This document shows positions 34,127 through 43,836 of a DNA stretch of 64,000 bases, piece by piece (position 1 is the first letter of the stretch; each line of letters begins with the position of its first letter). A program made the position numbers and the translations under genes. The notes below the pieces were generated by a model. It worked only from the letters and a program-made list of their open reading frames with translations. It was not told where the DNA came from and did not search any database. Source of the DNA: Thomasclavelia ramosa DSM 1402. GTDB taxonomy: Bacteria > Bacillota_I > Bacilli_A > Erysipelotrichales > Coprobacillaceae. The stretch covers positions 1,736,001 to 1,800,000 of the forward strand of contig NZ_CP036346.1 in assembly GCF_014131695.1 (NCBI RefSeq), written 5' to 3'.

Positions 34127-34570
34127 GAAAGTTACGAACTTAATGTAAAGAATGATAATTATAATGGCTAAATTATTTATCACTTACTTGGATGTGGATT
34201 TAAAGTTCGTTACATTTGAAAATATTATTTATAACTTGAAGGATATTTTATAAATTACATTTTCTATCACTTTCTAATATGCCATGATTTCAAGGACAAA
34301 ATACCATGGACGAATGTTTAGAGAATGAACTGATATAAAGGAAATTCACTACTATGTTTAAGGAATTTGGAAAATAGTTAAATCTATTATTGTTTTCGAC
34401 GGGATAATTTAGTAAGAAGTATCCGTCTATGTCTTCGAGAAAAAGGTGAATAGCTTATCACGGATACCTTTCTTACTATTTTTTACTTTTAAAGAGTGCT
34501 AATAATTATATTAGGAAATTTTATCGTTGTAGGTATGATATATCAGCAACCTCTATCAGCAAATATTTAA
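34127..34570. other. Intergenic region with two inverted repeats
   Basis: About 440 bases with no convincing gene. An imperfect inverted repeat pairs TTACGAACTTAA (about 34132-34143) with TTTAAAGTTCGTTAC (about 34199-34213). A long hairpin occupies 34411-34486. A short frame MFKEFGK (34353-34376) with AAAGGAAA upstream is too small to call. Confidence 0.4.
34411..34486 (+). terminator. Long hairpin with T run
   Basis: AGTAAGAAGTATCCGT (34411-34426) pairs with ACGGATACCTTTCTTACT (34460-34477) with a two-base bulge, followed by ATTTTTTAC. The loop is about 33 bases. On the plus strand it has no obvious gene to terminate, so it may belong to an unannotated RNA or be an element remnant. Confidence 0.5.
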
Positions 34571-34924
34571 CTATTGATTATTAATTATTTTTTTAATTTC
34601 CTCTATATCTTCATCAGTTCCATCATTCTCAACTTTGTAAAGACAAGGAACATTGTATTGTTCAGCAATAACGTCACCAGCTTTACAGAATGCTTCACCG
34701 TATCCTTGATCACCACTAACTATAACACCTTTTAAATGGTCACCATTACTATTTAAAAATGATTCAACTTCCATAGGGACATCACCATAACCATCAGTAT
34801 AAGTGATTAAGAGAAACGGCTCGCTAACAGCCTCATCTCCAGAAGATATTTCTAAGGCGTCGACACTTAAACGATCAACAATACTTTGAACATTACCTGT
34901 TCTTGATGCAAATACTACTTTCAT
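34571..34924 (-). CDS. nrdI: NrdI, flavodoxin-like activator of class Ib ribonucleotide reductase
   Basis: The 117 residues show NrdI's short flavodoxin fold: VVFASRTGNVQSIVDRL at the start, LLITYTDGYGDVPMEVESFL near 38 and VIVSGDQGYGEAFCKAGDVIAEQY near 67. NrdI supplies the oxidant that assembles the manganese-tyrosyl cofactor of NrdF. nrdE and nrdF are not in the window, so it is split from its partners. Two 16-base palindromes overlap and follow its promoter, pointing to metal control. Confidence 0.93.
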   Translation of the reverse strand: MKVVFASRTGNVQSIVDRLSVDALEISSGDEAVSEPFLLITYTDGYGDVPMEVESFLNSNGDHLKGVIVSGDQGYGEAFCKAGDVIAEQYNVPCLYKVENDGTDEDIEEIKKIINNQ

Positions 34925-34943
34925 ACATTTCTCCTTTTCTCTA

Positions 34944-34995
34944 GTTAGCTTTAACTAACTATCTATATGTTAGCACAGACTAACTGACTATGCAA
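34944..34995 (-). promoter_or_regulatory. nrdI promoter with tandem GTTAG-N6-CTAAC operators
   Basis: On the minus strand TTGCAT (34990-34995) and TAACAT (34967-34972) are 17 bases apart. GTTAGCACAGACTAAC (34969-34984, plus strand) fills the spacer; a second palindrome, GTTAGCTTTAACTAAC (34944-34959), follows with starts 25 bases apart. The same arrangement occurs before eno. Confidence 0.75.
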
Positions 34996-35019
34996 TAGTT
35001 TTTATAAAATTTATCCAAA

Positions 35020-36358
<1,339 letters not shown>

Positions 36359-36382
36359 GAAAGAATCATTTATTCACACGAA

Positions 36383-36434
36383 GTTAGTTTTACCTAACTA
36401 CAATAAGGTTAGCACATACTAACTTTATATGCAA
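36383..36434 (-). promoter_or_regulatory. eno promoter with tandem GTTAG-N6-CTAAC operators
   Basis: On the minus strand TTGCAT (36429-36434) and TAACCT (36406-36411) are 17 bases apart. Palindromes GTTAGCACATACTAAC (36408-36423) and GTTAGTTTTACCTAAC (36383-36398) lie in the spacer and downstream, again with starts 25 bases apart. This duplicates the nrdI promoter layout. Confidence 0.75.
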
Positions 36435-36471
36435 GTAAAAAGCATTAAAAAAATCACAGAAATTTCTGCGA

Positions 36472-37464
36472 TTACAAATCTTTTGTTAACTCATTATCCC
36501 AATCCAGATCATTATAACAAGCCCATAGACCATTAAGTGATAATTGAACCATACTGCTAACAGCTGCATCAGTATAAAAAGCTAAATGTTGTGTCATGAC
36601 AACATTAGGAAATTGACGTAAATATGCCATATTTTTATTTTTAATTATATCAGTACGCATATCTTGATGATAAATTCCTTCTTCACCTTCAACCACATCA
36701 AGTCCTAAAGCCCCAATCTTCTTATTTTCGATTCCCCTGATTAAAGACTCGGTATTGCATAATTGCCCCCGAGCACAGTTAATAATGATTATTCCATCTT
36801 TCATTTTACTTATTGTTTGATCGTTAATTAGATGGTGCGTACTTTTAAGATACGGCATATGCAAAGAAATAATGTCACATTCTTGATAAAACTGCTCTAG
36901 GTCGACATAAGTTGCATATATTTTAGCGGTTTCATTTTGATGAATATCATAAGCTAATAAACGAGCTCCAAAGCCGGATAAGTTTTTTAAAACTGCTTGA
37001 CCTATTCGTCCGGTCCCCATAATTCCTATCGTTAAATCTTTCATCTCTCGCCCTTCTAGCCCTTGTAAAGAATAATCATTTACCTGTCCTAACCACAAAG
37101 CTTTTTTATAATGACGTAACGATAACAGCATTAGCATAACAGTAAAATCTGCAACTCCTTCCGGTCCATAACTAGAATTACAAACCTTTATTCCTAATTC
37201 TTTGGCATATTCGATATCAATATGATCATATCCTATTGTTCTTGTTGCAATAACTCCAATTCCTGCTTTAGCAATAGCATCTAAAATTTCATGATTAATC
37301 TTACTCTCCCCTAAAAAAGCAATTCCATCATATCCATTCAATAAAGATAAATTTTTTTGGCATAGATATTCCTTATAATAAGTTATTTCAAAGTTATTTG
37401 AATTATTCATAATTTCAAAATCTGCCATCTCGTCACTTCGTACTTCAAATGCAATAATCTTCAT
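36472..37464 (-). CDS. D-2-hydroxyacid dehydrogenase (D-lactate dehydrogenase type)
   Basis: Starting at the ATG complementary to 37462-37464, which follows GAGGAGG, the protein has 330 residues. It has the D-LDH layout: ATRTIGYDHIDIEYAKELGI near 85, GIMGTGRIGQAVLKNL (NAD Rossmann loop) near 148, INCARGQLCNTESLI near 228 (catalytic Arg), GLDVVEGEEG near 252 (Glu) and VVMTQHLAFYTD near 290 (catalytic His). It most likely makes D-lactate from pyruvate at the end of glycolysis; a VanH-like role is possible but no ligase partner is present. It lies downstream of a decayed paralogue. Confidence 0.92.
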   Translation of the reverse strand: MKIIAFEVRSDEMADFEIMNNSNNFEITYYKEYLCQKNLSLLNGYDGIAFLGESKINHEILDAIAKAGIGVIATRTIGYDHIDIEYAKELGIKVCNSSYGPEGVADFTVMLMLLSLRHYKKALWLGQVNDYSLQGLEGREMKDLTIGIMGTGRIGQAVLKNLSGFGARLLAYDIHQNETAKIYATYVDLEQFYQECDIISLHMPYLKSTHHLINDQTISKMKDGIIIINCARGQLCNTESLIRGIENKKIGALGLDVVEGEEGIYHQDMRTDIIKNKNMAYLRQFPNVVMTQHLAFYTDAAVSSMVQLSLNGLWACYNDLDWDNELTKDL

Positions 37465-37602
37465 TCTCGTCCTCCTCAATATCAATATTATATCATCTCA
37501 AAATGAATTCTAAACATTTTGTTGAATTTCATACACTGAAGTTCTATCCTACATTATCTCTTTTAAAAGCAAGATTGTGTTTTCTACCATATCATTAGTT
37601 GC

Positions 37603-37990
37603 CTAATCGCAACACTCTACCAATTTCTTTGAATTAATCAATTCATCACATTCTGTATCAATAATAATGATTCTACCTTTCACCTTTATAAAAATTATCC
37701 TTATTAATAGCATGATATGTTTTAGCGCTGACTGGAATATGTAAAGAAATAAAGTCCGCAATTGAACTAACTGAATAAGGATTATTTGAAATACCAATTC
37801 CTAATACCTTGGTAGCCTTAATATTAATATGATCATATCCAATTGAATGGATATTAATGAATTTAACACCATTCCTTTTTAATAAGATTAATAATTCATG
37901 ATTCAAGATTGAATTTTCGACAATGCTAATTGCTTCAAAAATTGCTATTATAAATAATTTTCTTTAGTCAAAGGTTCCTTGAGTAGTTTA
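37603..37990 (-). pseudogene. Decayed D-2-hydroxyacid dehydrogenase paralogue
   Basis: Two frames (37673-37906 and 37603-37797) together mirror the intact gene at 36472-37464: LNHELLILLKRNGVKF then SIGYDHINIKATKVLGI, NNPYSVSSIADF, then directly SLHIPVSAKTYHAIN and GRIIIIDTECDELINS. The whole NAD-binding middle (about 100 residues) is deleted, a frameshift follows FYKGER, and the N-terminal part is broken near 37945. It is the remnant of a tandem duplicate. Confidence 0.8.
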
Positions 37991-38192
37991 ATTTCTCCCC
38001 CATATTTCAATAAAAATCATCTTAGTGTTATCCCTATATATCTTTACGATGATTAAACATGGGTATTTTCATACTCATAGCCTGTTCAATATGTTTTTAT
38101 TAGTGTAATAATATTATATTAAAAGGTATTCATAAACTCCTTTTTTTACCGATTATTTTGTCGAATTTATTTTGATAATCGTTGATGTTTCA
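37991..38192. other. AT-rich intergenic region
   Basis: Between the dehydrogenase remnant and the promoter at 38193 I see no gene or conserved leader. A few partial matches to the decayed dehydrogenase extend into its left part. Confidence 0.35.
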
Positions 38193-38221
38193 TTGACTTT
38201 AACTCGGCTTTATTCTATACT
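38193..38221 (+). promoter_or_regulatory. Strong promoter of the NifU-like/GGGtGRT operon
   Basis: TTGACT (38193-38198) and TATACT (38216-38221) are 17 bases apart, close to sigma-A consensus. A stem AAATAGC/GCTATTT (38248-38268) lies in the 5' leader, followed by AAGGGAG before the ATG at 38300. Confidence 0.8.
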
Positions 38222-38299
38222 TTACTCAGGTGATTTTAGTTCGCCTTAAATAGCATGACTAGCTATTTATAATCGAAAACACGAAGGGAGTTAGAAAAA

Positions 38300-38992
38300 A
38301 TGATTTATTCACACGAAGTAGAACAAATGTGTAGTGTCGCTCAAGGTGCTTCACATGGATGTGCTCCAATTCCTGAAGAAGGAAAATGGGTATATTCTAA
38401 AGAAATTAAAGATATCTCTGGTTTAACTCACGGTATCGGTTGGTGTGCTCCTCAACAAGGTGCTTGTAAATTAACATTAAACGTTAAAGAAGGTATCATT
38501 GAAGAAGCATTAATTGAAACTATCGGATGTTCAGGGATGACTCACTCTGCAGCGATGGCTTCAGAAGCATTAGTAGGAAAAACTTTATTAGAAGGTTTAA
38601 ATACTGACTTAGTTTGCGATGCAATCAATACTGCAATGAGAGAATTATTCTTACAAATCGTTTATGGACGTACTCAATCTGCATTCTCTGAAGGTGGTTT
38701 ACCTGTTGGAGCTGGATTAGAAGACTTAGGAAAAGGTTTAAGAAGTATGACTGGTACTTCTTATTCAACAAAAGCTAAAGGTCCTCGTTATCTTGAATTA
38801 ACTGAAGGTTATATTAATAGAATCGCTTTAGATGCTAATAATGAAATTATTGGTTATGAATTTGTTAACTTAGGTAGAATGATGGATATGGTTAAAGCTG
38901 GAAAAGATGCTAATGAAGCAATGAAAGAAGCTACTGGAACTTATGGTAGATTCGATGATGCTGCTAAGTACATCGATCCAAGAAAGGAATAA
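38300..38992 (+). CDS. NifU/IscU-like iron-sulfur scaffold-type protein paired with GGGtGRT
   Basis: The 230-residue protein contains an IscU-like core: GWCAPQQGACKLTLNVKEG near 48-66 and TIGCSGMTHSAAMASEALVG near 75-94. Cys49, Cys56 and Cys77 could be cluster ligands; Cys11, Cys21 and Cys106 are additional. The IscU core is followed by a distinctive C-terminal half (GLRSMTGTSYSTKAKGPRYL) not found in IscU. The gene is always described next to GGGtGRT proteins in anaerobes; its job is unknown. Codon use is strongly biased (GGT, GCT, GAA), suggesting high expression. It is the first gene of a two-gene operon. Confidence 0.85.
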   Translation: MIYSHEVEQMCSVAQGASHGCAPIPEEGKWVYSKEIKDISGLTHGIGWCAPQQGACKLTLNVKEGIIEEALIETIGCSGMTHSAAMASEALVGKTLLEGLNTDLVCDAINTAMRELFLQIVYGRTQSAFSEGGLPVGAGLEDLGKGLRSMTGTSYSTKAKGPRYLELTEGYINRIALDANNEIIGYEFVNLGRMMDMVKAGKDANEAMKEATGTYGRFDDAAKYIDPRKE

Positions 38993-39007
38993 TAGGAGGG
39001 TACGAAA

Positions 39008-40006
39008 ATGGCATTATTTGAAAGTTATGAAAGAAGAATTGATCAAATTAACGCTGCACTAGCTAAATTTGATATCAAATCAATCGAAGAAGCTAAAGCT
39101 ATCTGCGATGAAAAAGGAATTGATGTTTACGAAATCGTAAAATCAACTCAACCAATCTGTTTTGAAAATGCTTGTTGGGCATACACTGTCGGTGCTGCAA
39201 TGGCAATCAAAAATGGAGATGTTAAAGCTGTAGACGCTGCAAAAACAATCGGTGTTGGTTTACAATCATTCTGTATTCCAGGATCAGTTGCTGATGACCG
39301 TAAAGTAGGTTTAGGACATGGTAACTTAGGTTCTATGTTATTAGATGAAGGTACTGAATGTTTTGCTTTCTTAGCTGGACATGAATCTTTCGCTGCTGCT
39401 GAAGGTGCAATCAAAATCGCTGAAAAAGCTAATAAAGTTAGAACTAAACCATTAAGAGTTATCTTAAACGGTTTAGGAAAAGATGCTGCAAAAATCATCT
39501 CAAGAATTAACGGATTCACTTACGTGGAAACTCAATTCGATTATTTTACAGGTGAAGTAAAAGTATTATCTACAACAGCTTACTCTGATGGTCCTCGTGC
39601 TAAAGTTAACTGCTATGGTGCTGATGACGTTAGAGAAGGTGTTGCTATCATGCATAAAGAAGGTGTAGATGTATCAATTACTGGTAACTCTACTAACCCT
39701 ACTCGTTTCCAACATCCAGTTGCTGGAACATATAAAAAAGAATGTATTGAACAAGGTAAAAAATATTTCTCAGTTGCTTCTGGAGGAGGAACTGGACGTA
39801 CTTTACACCCTGATAACATGGCTGCTGGTCCTGCTTCTTACGGTATGACTGACACTATGGGACGTATGCATTCAGATGCTCAATTCGCTGGTTCTTCATC
39901 AGTTCCTGCTCACGTAGAAATGATGGGATTAATCGGTATGGGTAACAACCCTATGGTTGGAGCTACAGTTGCTGTTGCCGTAGCTATTGAAGAAGCTTGT
40001 AAATAG
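39008..40006 (+). CDS. GGGtGRT protein
   Basis: The 332-residue protein bears the family-naming motif GGGTGRT at residues 259-265, followed by LHPDNMAAGPASYGMTDTMG. Other marks are FENACWAYTVGAAMAIKNGD near 52, SFCIPGSVADDRKVGLGHGN near 87 and FLAGHESFAAAEGAIKIAEK near 121. Eight Cys are scattered. The family is widespread in anaerobic gut bacteria but has no established biochemical function. It follows the NifU-like gene by 15 bases with AGGAGG, ends at a strong terminator and shares the highly biased codon use. A metallocluster-related role is inference from the neighbour. Confidence 0.9.
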   Translation: MALFESYERRIDQINAALAKFDIKSIEEAKAICDEKGIDVYEIVKSTQPICFENACWAYTVGAAMAIKNGDVKAVDAAKTIGVGLQSFCIPGSVADDRKVGLGHGNLGSMLLDEGTECFAFLAGHESFAAAEGAIKIAEKANKVRTKPLRVILNGLGKDAAKIISRINGFTYVETQFDYFTGEVKVLSTTAYSDGPRAKVNCYGADDVREGVAIMHKEGVDVSITGNSTNPTRFQHPVAGTYKKECIEQGKKYFSVASGGGTGRTLHPDNMAAGPASYGMTDTMGRMHSDAQFAGSSSVPAHVEMMGLIGMGNNPMVGATVAVAVAIEEACK

Positions 40007-40020
40007 ACAAGATGTTCTTA

Positions 40021-40047
40021 AAAAAGTGTGATTAATTCACACTTTTT
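40021..40047 (+). terminator. Terminator of the GGGtGRT operon
   Basis: AAAAAGTGTGA (40021-40031) pairs with TCACACTTTTT (40037-40047), a perfect 11-base stem ending in T5. Strong and symmetric. Confidence 0.92.
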
Positions 40048-40651
40048 AATTTCTAAATATAAACACTATTTAACACGCTTATACAATCCTTCAACTTTAA
40101 TAAAAAGAGCGCTATTTTTCATTCTCGTCCACAATTCCACTTATCAAGACGAATAAATATAAAAGAGTCTTTTTTATTATGGTCTTAAAAAAGTTTTATC
40201 TCATCATTTTTGAGACTACTATCATTGTTCTAGACTCTATTTTTTAATTTTCATTAATGCTTTTTTCTTGTAACATCAAGATACTTAATAAAAAATACTA
40301 ACTATACTTTAGATATTCAATAACTCATTTATAAGTCCTAATGTGGTACCCTATTTCAGTTTATAATTTTCAGGTATATTTCTTCTCTATCTATACTCAT
40401 CAAACAATGCCCATATCACTAGAAAACGTAATTTTTTACATATATTTAAAATTGCTACACTATTTTTATTACTTATTTTTAAATATACAAAATAATAGAT
40501 ATCAATTTAAACAGAAAAATAATATAATAATTTCTATTATTTGATAAAAACATTTAAAACCAATATGATTTTTTATCATATTTCATCTTTTACCTTTATA
40601 AAAATAGAATTATCATGTAATCTTATATTATAAAGTAAAGGAGGGTTTAAT
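40048..40651. other. 600-base AT-rich intergenic region
   Basis: No gene is supported. A 67-residue rightward frame (40341-40544) is a Tyr/Phe/Ile/Asn-rich product of AT-rich DNA without ribosome site. AGAGTC (about 40161) and GACTCT (about 40233) form a long-range inverted repeat followed by T6, possibly the end of a lost transcript. Confidence 0.45.
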
Positions 40652-41320
40652 ATGCTAAAAGCAATTATCTTTGACATGGACGGTTTGATGGTTGATACCG
40701 AAATCATCTCATTCCAATGCTACAAAGATATTATTGAAAGTTATGGTTTTAACTTTACAAAAAAAGAATACATAGAAGATTATCCTGGAAAATCTGTTAT
40801 TTCATCAATGAACTTTATCAAAAATAAGTATAATATAGACTTTGATACGGATGAAAAGATAAATCAATTTAAAATATTGGAAGAGCAATACTTACTAAAA
40901 AACAGTGTAGAATTAAAAAAAGGACTAATTCAACTATTGAAGTATTTAAATATTCACTATTATAAAACGATTGTTGCAACTTCCAGTGGTAAAGAAAGGG
41001 CCGAAAGAATACTTGGTGAACATAATCTTATGAAATATTTCAATGGTATTGTATGCGGTAGTGAAGTAGAACATGGAAAGCCGGCTCCAGATATTTTCTT
41101 AAAAGCTTGTGATAAATTAAATGTTGAACCAGAAGAAGCACTTGTATTAGAGGATAGTGAAGCGGGTATTCAAGCTGCATCTGAAGCAAAAATATCAGTT
41201 ATCTGTATCCCTGATATGAAATTTCCTCAAGAAAAATATCTAAAAAAAGTTGAGCATGTCTATGATTCATTAGAAGATGTTATTTCTTATTTAGAAATGA
41301 AAAAAGATATTTCAAAATAG
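40652..41320 (+). CDS. HAD-superfamily hydrolase, beta-phosphoglucomutase-like
   Basis: The 222-residue subfamily IA protein has IFDMDGLMVDTE (nucleophile Asp near 8), VATSSGKERAERIL near 108, HGKPAPDIFLKACDKL near 141 and LVLEDSEAGIQAASEA near 169. This pattern is shared by beta-phosphoglucomutases and 2-deoxyglucose-6-phosphate type phosphatases. The cap contains GKSV (near 46) rather than a mutase-specific signature, so phosphatase activity is as likely. GGAGGG precedes the ATG. It is upstream of and convergent with a 6-phospho-beta-glucosidase. Confidence 0.9.
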   Translation: MLKAIIFDMDGLMVDTEIISFQCYKDIIESYGFNFTKKEYIEDYPGKSVISSMNFIKNKYNIDFDTDEKINQFKILEEQYLLKNSVELKKGLIQLLKYLNIHYYKTIVATSSGKERAERILGEHNLMKYFNGIVCGSEVEHGKPAPDIFLKACDKLNVEPEEALVLEDSEAGIQAASEAKISVICIPDMKFPQEKYLKKVEHVYDSLEDVISYLEMKKDISK

Positions 41321-41334
41321 AAATATCTTTTTCT
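41306..41334 (+). terminator. Terminator of the HAD gene
   Basis: AGATATTTC (41306-41314) pairs with GAAATATCT (41321-41329), followed by TTTTCT. The stem overlaps the last codons. Confidence 0.85.
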
Positions 41335-41351
41335 CTTATCTAGCTATCTAT

Positions 41352-42770
41352 TTAATCACTTAAATCATCACCATTAGTGGCAATAACTTTTTTGTACCAA
41401 TAGAATGAATCTTTACGATAACGATCTAAAGTTTTTAAATCAAATTCTTCACGGTCTACATAAATAAATCCATAACGTTTGACCATACCTTCATGTGTTG
41501 AAATCAAGTCTACTGCTGACCATGGACAGTATCCCATCATTTCACAACCGTCTGTGATTGCTAATTGTACCTGTTCAAGATGTTTTCTTAAATATTCAAT
41601 TCGATATTGATCATGTACTTTACCGTCTTCTGTTAATTTATCATATGCTCCTAGTCCATTTTCAGTAACGATCATTGGCAGACGATAACGTGAGTACATT
41701 TCACGGATTGTTGCCCGGAATCCCATTGGATCAATTTCCCATCCAAATTCAGTAGTTGGTAAATTAGGATTTTTAAATCCACGATAGAATCCGGCTTCAC
41801 CACGAGCAGTTTGCTGATCAGCTCCAGGATCCATTGTTTCAGTTCCATCACTAGCTTCACAGGTAGCAGTATTGTAATAGTTGAAACCAATAAAATCAGG
41901 ATGTCCATTTTTCAATGCTTCAGCATCTCCAGGTGCAAATGTTGGGCAGGCATCATGTTCTTCTAAGTAAGCCCAAACTAAATTATTATATACACCGTAA
42001 ACCGCCATATCCAAATATAACCAGTTTCTTATAGCATTATAGTTTTGTGCTGCTAGAACATCTTCAGGTTTACAAGAAGCAGGATAAACTAATGAAATAT
42101 TTGGTGCAGGTCCGATTTTTGCTCCAGGAATCATTTCGTGGCATAATGCCATTGCTTTAGCTTGTGCTACCAGCATATGATGGTTTTGCTGATAGATTTC
42201 TTTGATTTCGTTTGTGCATCCTTCCGGCAAGTGTAATGTACCAATTACCGGTCCAACTAAAGTCAGCATATTTTGTTCGTTGATCGTTAGCCAATATTTA
42301 ACACGATCACCATAATTTTCATACATAACTTTTGCAAAGTTTACAAACCAGTCAACCGATTCTGGATTACCCCAGCTTCCTCTTTCATCTAAAGCAGCCG
42401 GCATATCAAAATGGAACATTGTTACCAATGGTTCAATACCGTATTTTAAACATTCATTAATAACATTATTATAATATTCAATTCCTTTTGGATTGACCTC
42501 ACCAGTTCCATTAGGTAAAATTCTTGTCCAAGCGATAGAGAAACGATAAGTCTTGAATCCCATTTCTGCCATCAATGCAATATCTTCTTTATAACGATGA
42601 TATTGATCAGCACACACATCAAGTTCTGAAGTTCCTTCAGGTACTTTTTTGACATCCTGACAAGATGGTCCTTTTCCATCGATTAAGTTAGCTCCTTCTA
42701 CTTGATAAGCAGATGTTGAAGCTCCCCATAAAAAATCACTTGGGAATGGTTTTAGTTTTTTGTGTAACAT
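41352..42770 (-). CDS. 6-phospho-beta-glucosidase (GH1)
   Basis: The 472-residue GH1 enzyme starts FPSDFLWGASTSAYQVEGA. The acid/base Glu is in TINEQN near 174 and the nucleophile Glu in VTENGLGAYD near 372. SAVDLISTHEGMVKRYGFIYVD near 420 carries the Ser/Lys/Tyr phosphate loop that marks 6-phospho enzymes. It hydrolyses PTS-imported aryl- or cello-oligosaccharide phosphates. No PTS component is in the window, so the sugar must enter via one encoded elsewhere. An RpiR-family gene lies directly upstream on the same strand. Confidence 0.94.
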   Translation of the reverse strand: MLHKKLKPFPSDFLWGASTSAYQVEGANLIDGKGPSCQDVKKVPEGTSELDVCADQYHRYKEDIALMAEMGFKTYRFSIAWTRILPNGTGEVNPKGIEYYNNVINECLKYGIEPLVTMFHFDMPAALDERGSWGNPESVDWFVNFAKVMYENYGDRVKYWLTINEQNMLTLVGPVIGTLHLPEGCTNEIKEIYQQNHHMLVAQAKAMALCHEMIPGAKIGPAPNISLVYPASCKPEDVLAAQNYNAIRNWLYLDMAVYGVYNNLVWAYLEEHDACPTFAPGDAEALKNGHPDFIGFNYYNTATCEASDGTETMDPGADQQTARGEAGFYRGFKNPNLPTTEFGWEIDPMGFRATIREMYSRYRLPMIVTENGLGAYDKLTEDGKVHDQYRIEYLRKHLEQVQLAITDGCEMMGYCPWSAVDLISTHEGMVKRYGFIYVDREEFDLKTLDRYRKDSFYWYKKVIATNGDDLSD

Positions 42771-42884
42771 TTTATTTCCTCCTTTTAAATATACGGTTTT
42801 ATAGTAATTTAAAACTTAATTATTTTCAATCGGTTTTCCAAAGAAAGAAACAATGTGACATAATTTAAAGAAAATAAGTAAAAA

Positions 42885-42905
42885 ATATGCAACATTGTTG
42901 CATAT
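42885..42905 (-). terminator. Perfect 21-bp palindrome: rpiR terminator or operator
   Basis: ATATGCAACA, a central T, and TGTTGCATAT form a perfect palindrome overlapping the stop codon of the RpiR gene. Read leftward, a nine-base stem with an AAT loop is followed by TTTTT, the shape of a terminator. Its position also upstream of the GH1 gene means it could instead be an RpiR-binding site. Confidence 0.65.
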
Positions 42906-43732
42906 CACTTTAAATATATTTTTTCATATTCGTCATTAAATTGAACAATCGACTGATAATCGTCTGTAAATAACAAAGAAAATAGACAATTAATAATATA
43001 TTGAGCAGAAACCTGAAAAATCATATCTCTTAATTCAACAAAAGAGCCAATATGAATCGCAGATAAAATTTCATCGCAATATCTTGCAATTGGACTATCT
43101 TTTCTCCCAGTTATTGCAATAATTTTTATTTCCTTATTTTTATGTAACTCTTGAACAACTTTAAGAATCTTTTCATCTTCTCCCCTACGGCTAATCACAA
43201 AAACAACATGCTCCTTTAATTCAGTTAAAGTTAAATAAAGCTGCTGATTTGATGTTGTATAATTGTTAGCTATCTTTCTCTCTAAGAAAAATAAATGACA
43301 TGCATAATCTGCAATACATGCATTTGCATCACTACTAATAAAATCAATATATGTAGTTTTCTTTAGGAGTTCTGCTATATATTCTATTTGTTGTAATGAT
43401 AATTGATTTTTTGTTTTTTCAATGACATTTTTTTCTAGTTCACTAATTTTATCAACAATTGAAATACTTTTTTCTTTTTCTGTAATTTTAATATCAGCAG
43501 CTTGATATTCTTTTAAATCATGAACAAGATGAATTTTAAAATCATTATAATTTTCATATCCAATCTTTTGCACAAACCGGATAATCGTTGAAGCATTTGT
43601 ATAAGTTTCTTTTGCTAATGCTCTTGCACTCATCTTAACAACATCTTCACTGTGATTTAAAATATACTGACAAATTATATTTTGCGTTTCATTAAATTGC
43701 TTACTGTCATTTAGCAGGTCTACTAAATTCAT
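42905..43732 (-). CDS. RpiR-family regulator of the GH1 gene
   Basis: Starting at the ATG complementary to 43730-43732 (GGGTG upstream) the protein has 275 residues. The N-terminal RpiR helix-turn-helix reads MSARALAKETYTNASTIIRF and a SIS phosphosugar-binding domain follows from about 110 (IDFISSDANACIADY, VVFVISRRGEDEKIL, IIAITGRKDSPIARY). SIS domains sense sugar phosphates, fitting control of the downstream 6-phospho-beta-glucosidase. It is the first of three RpiR genes in 11 kb. Confidence 0.93.
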   Translation of the reverse strand: MNLVDLLNDSKQFNETQNIICQYILNHSEDVVKMSARALAKETYTNASTIIRFVQKIGYENYNDFKIHLVHDLKEYQAADIKITEKEKSISIVDKISELEKNVIEKTKNQLSLQQIEYIAELLKKTTYIDFISSDANACIADYACHLFFLERKIANNYTTSNQQLYLTLTELKEHVVFVISRRGEDEKILKVVQELHKNKEIKIIAITGRKDSPIARYCDEILSAIHIGSFVELRDMIFQVSAQYIINCLFSLLFTDDYQSIVQFNDEYEKIYLK

Positions 43733-43836
43733 ATTAATCACCCACTCATATTTTACAATAAATTTTCTAAAAACCAAACAATTATAATTCTAACTGTAGT
43801 TATTTCATTAAAAATATTTAAATTTAATAAACTATC

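Noticed and set aside
40341-40544. 67-residue rightward Tyr/Phe/Asn-rich frame
   Set aside because: Composition reflects AT-rich DNA; no ribosome site or motif.
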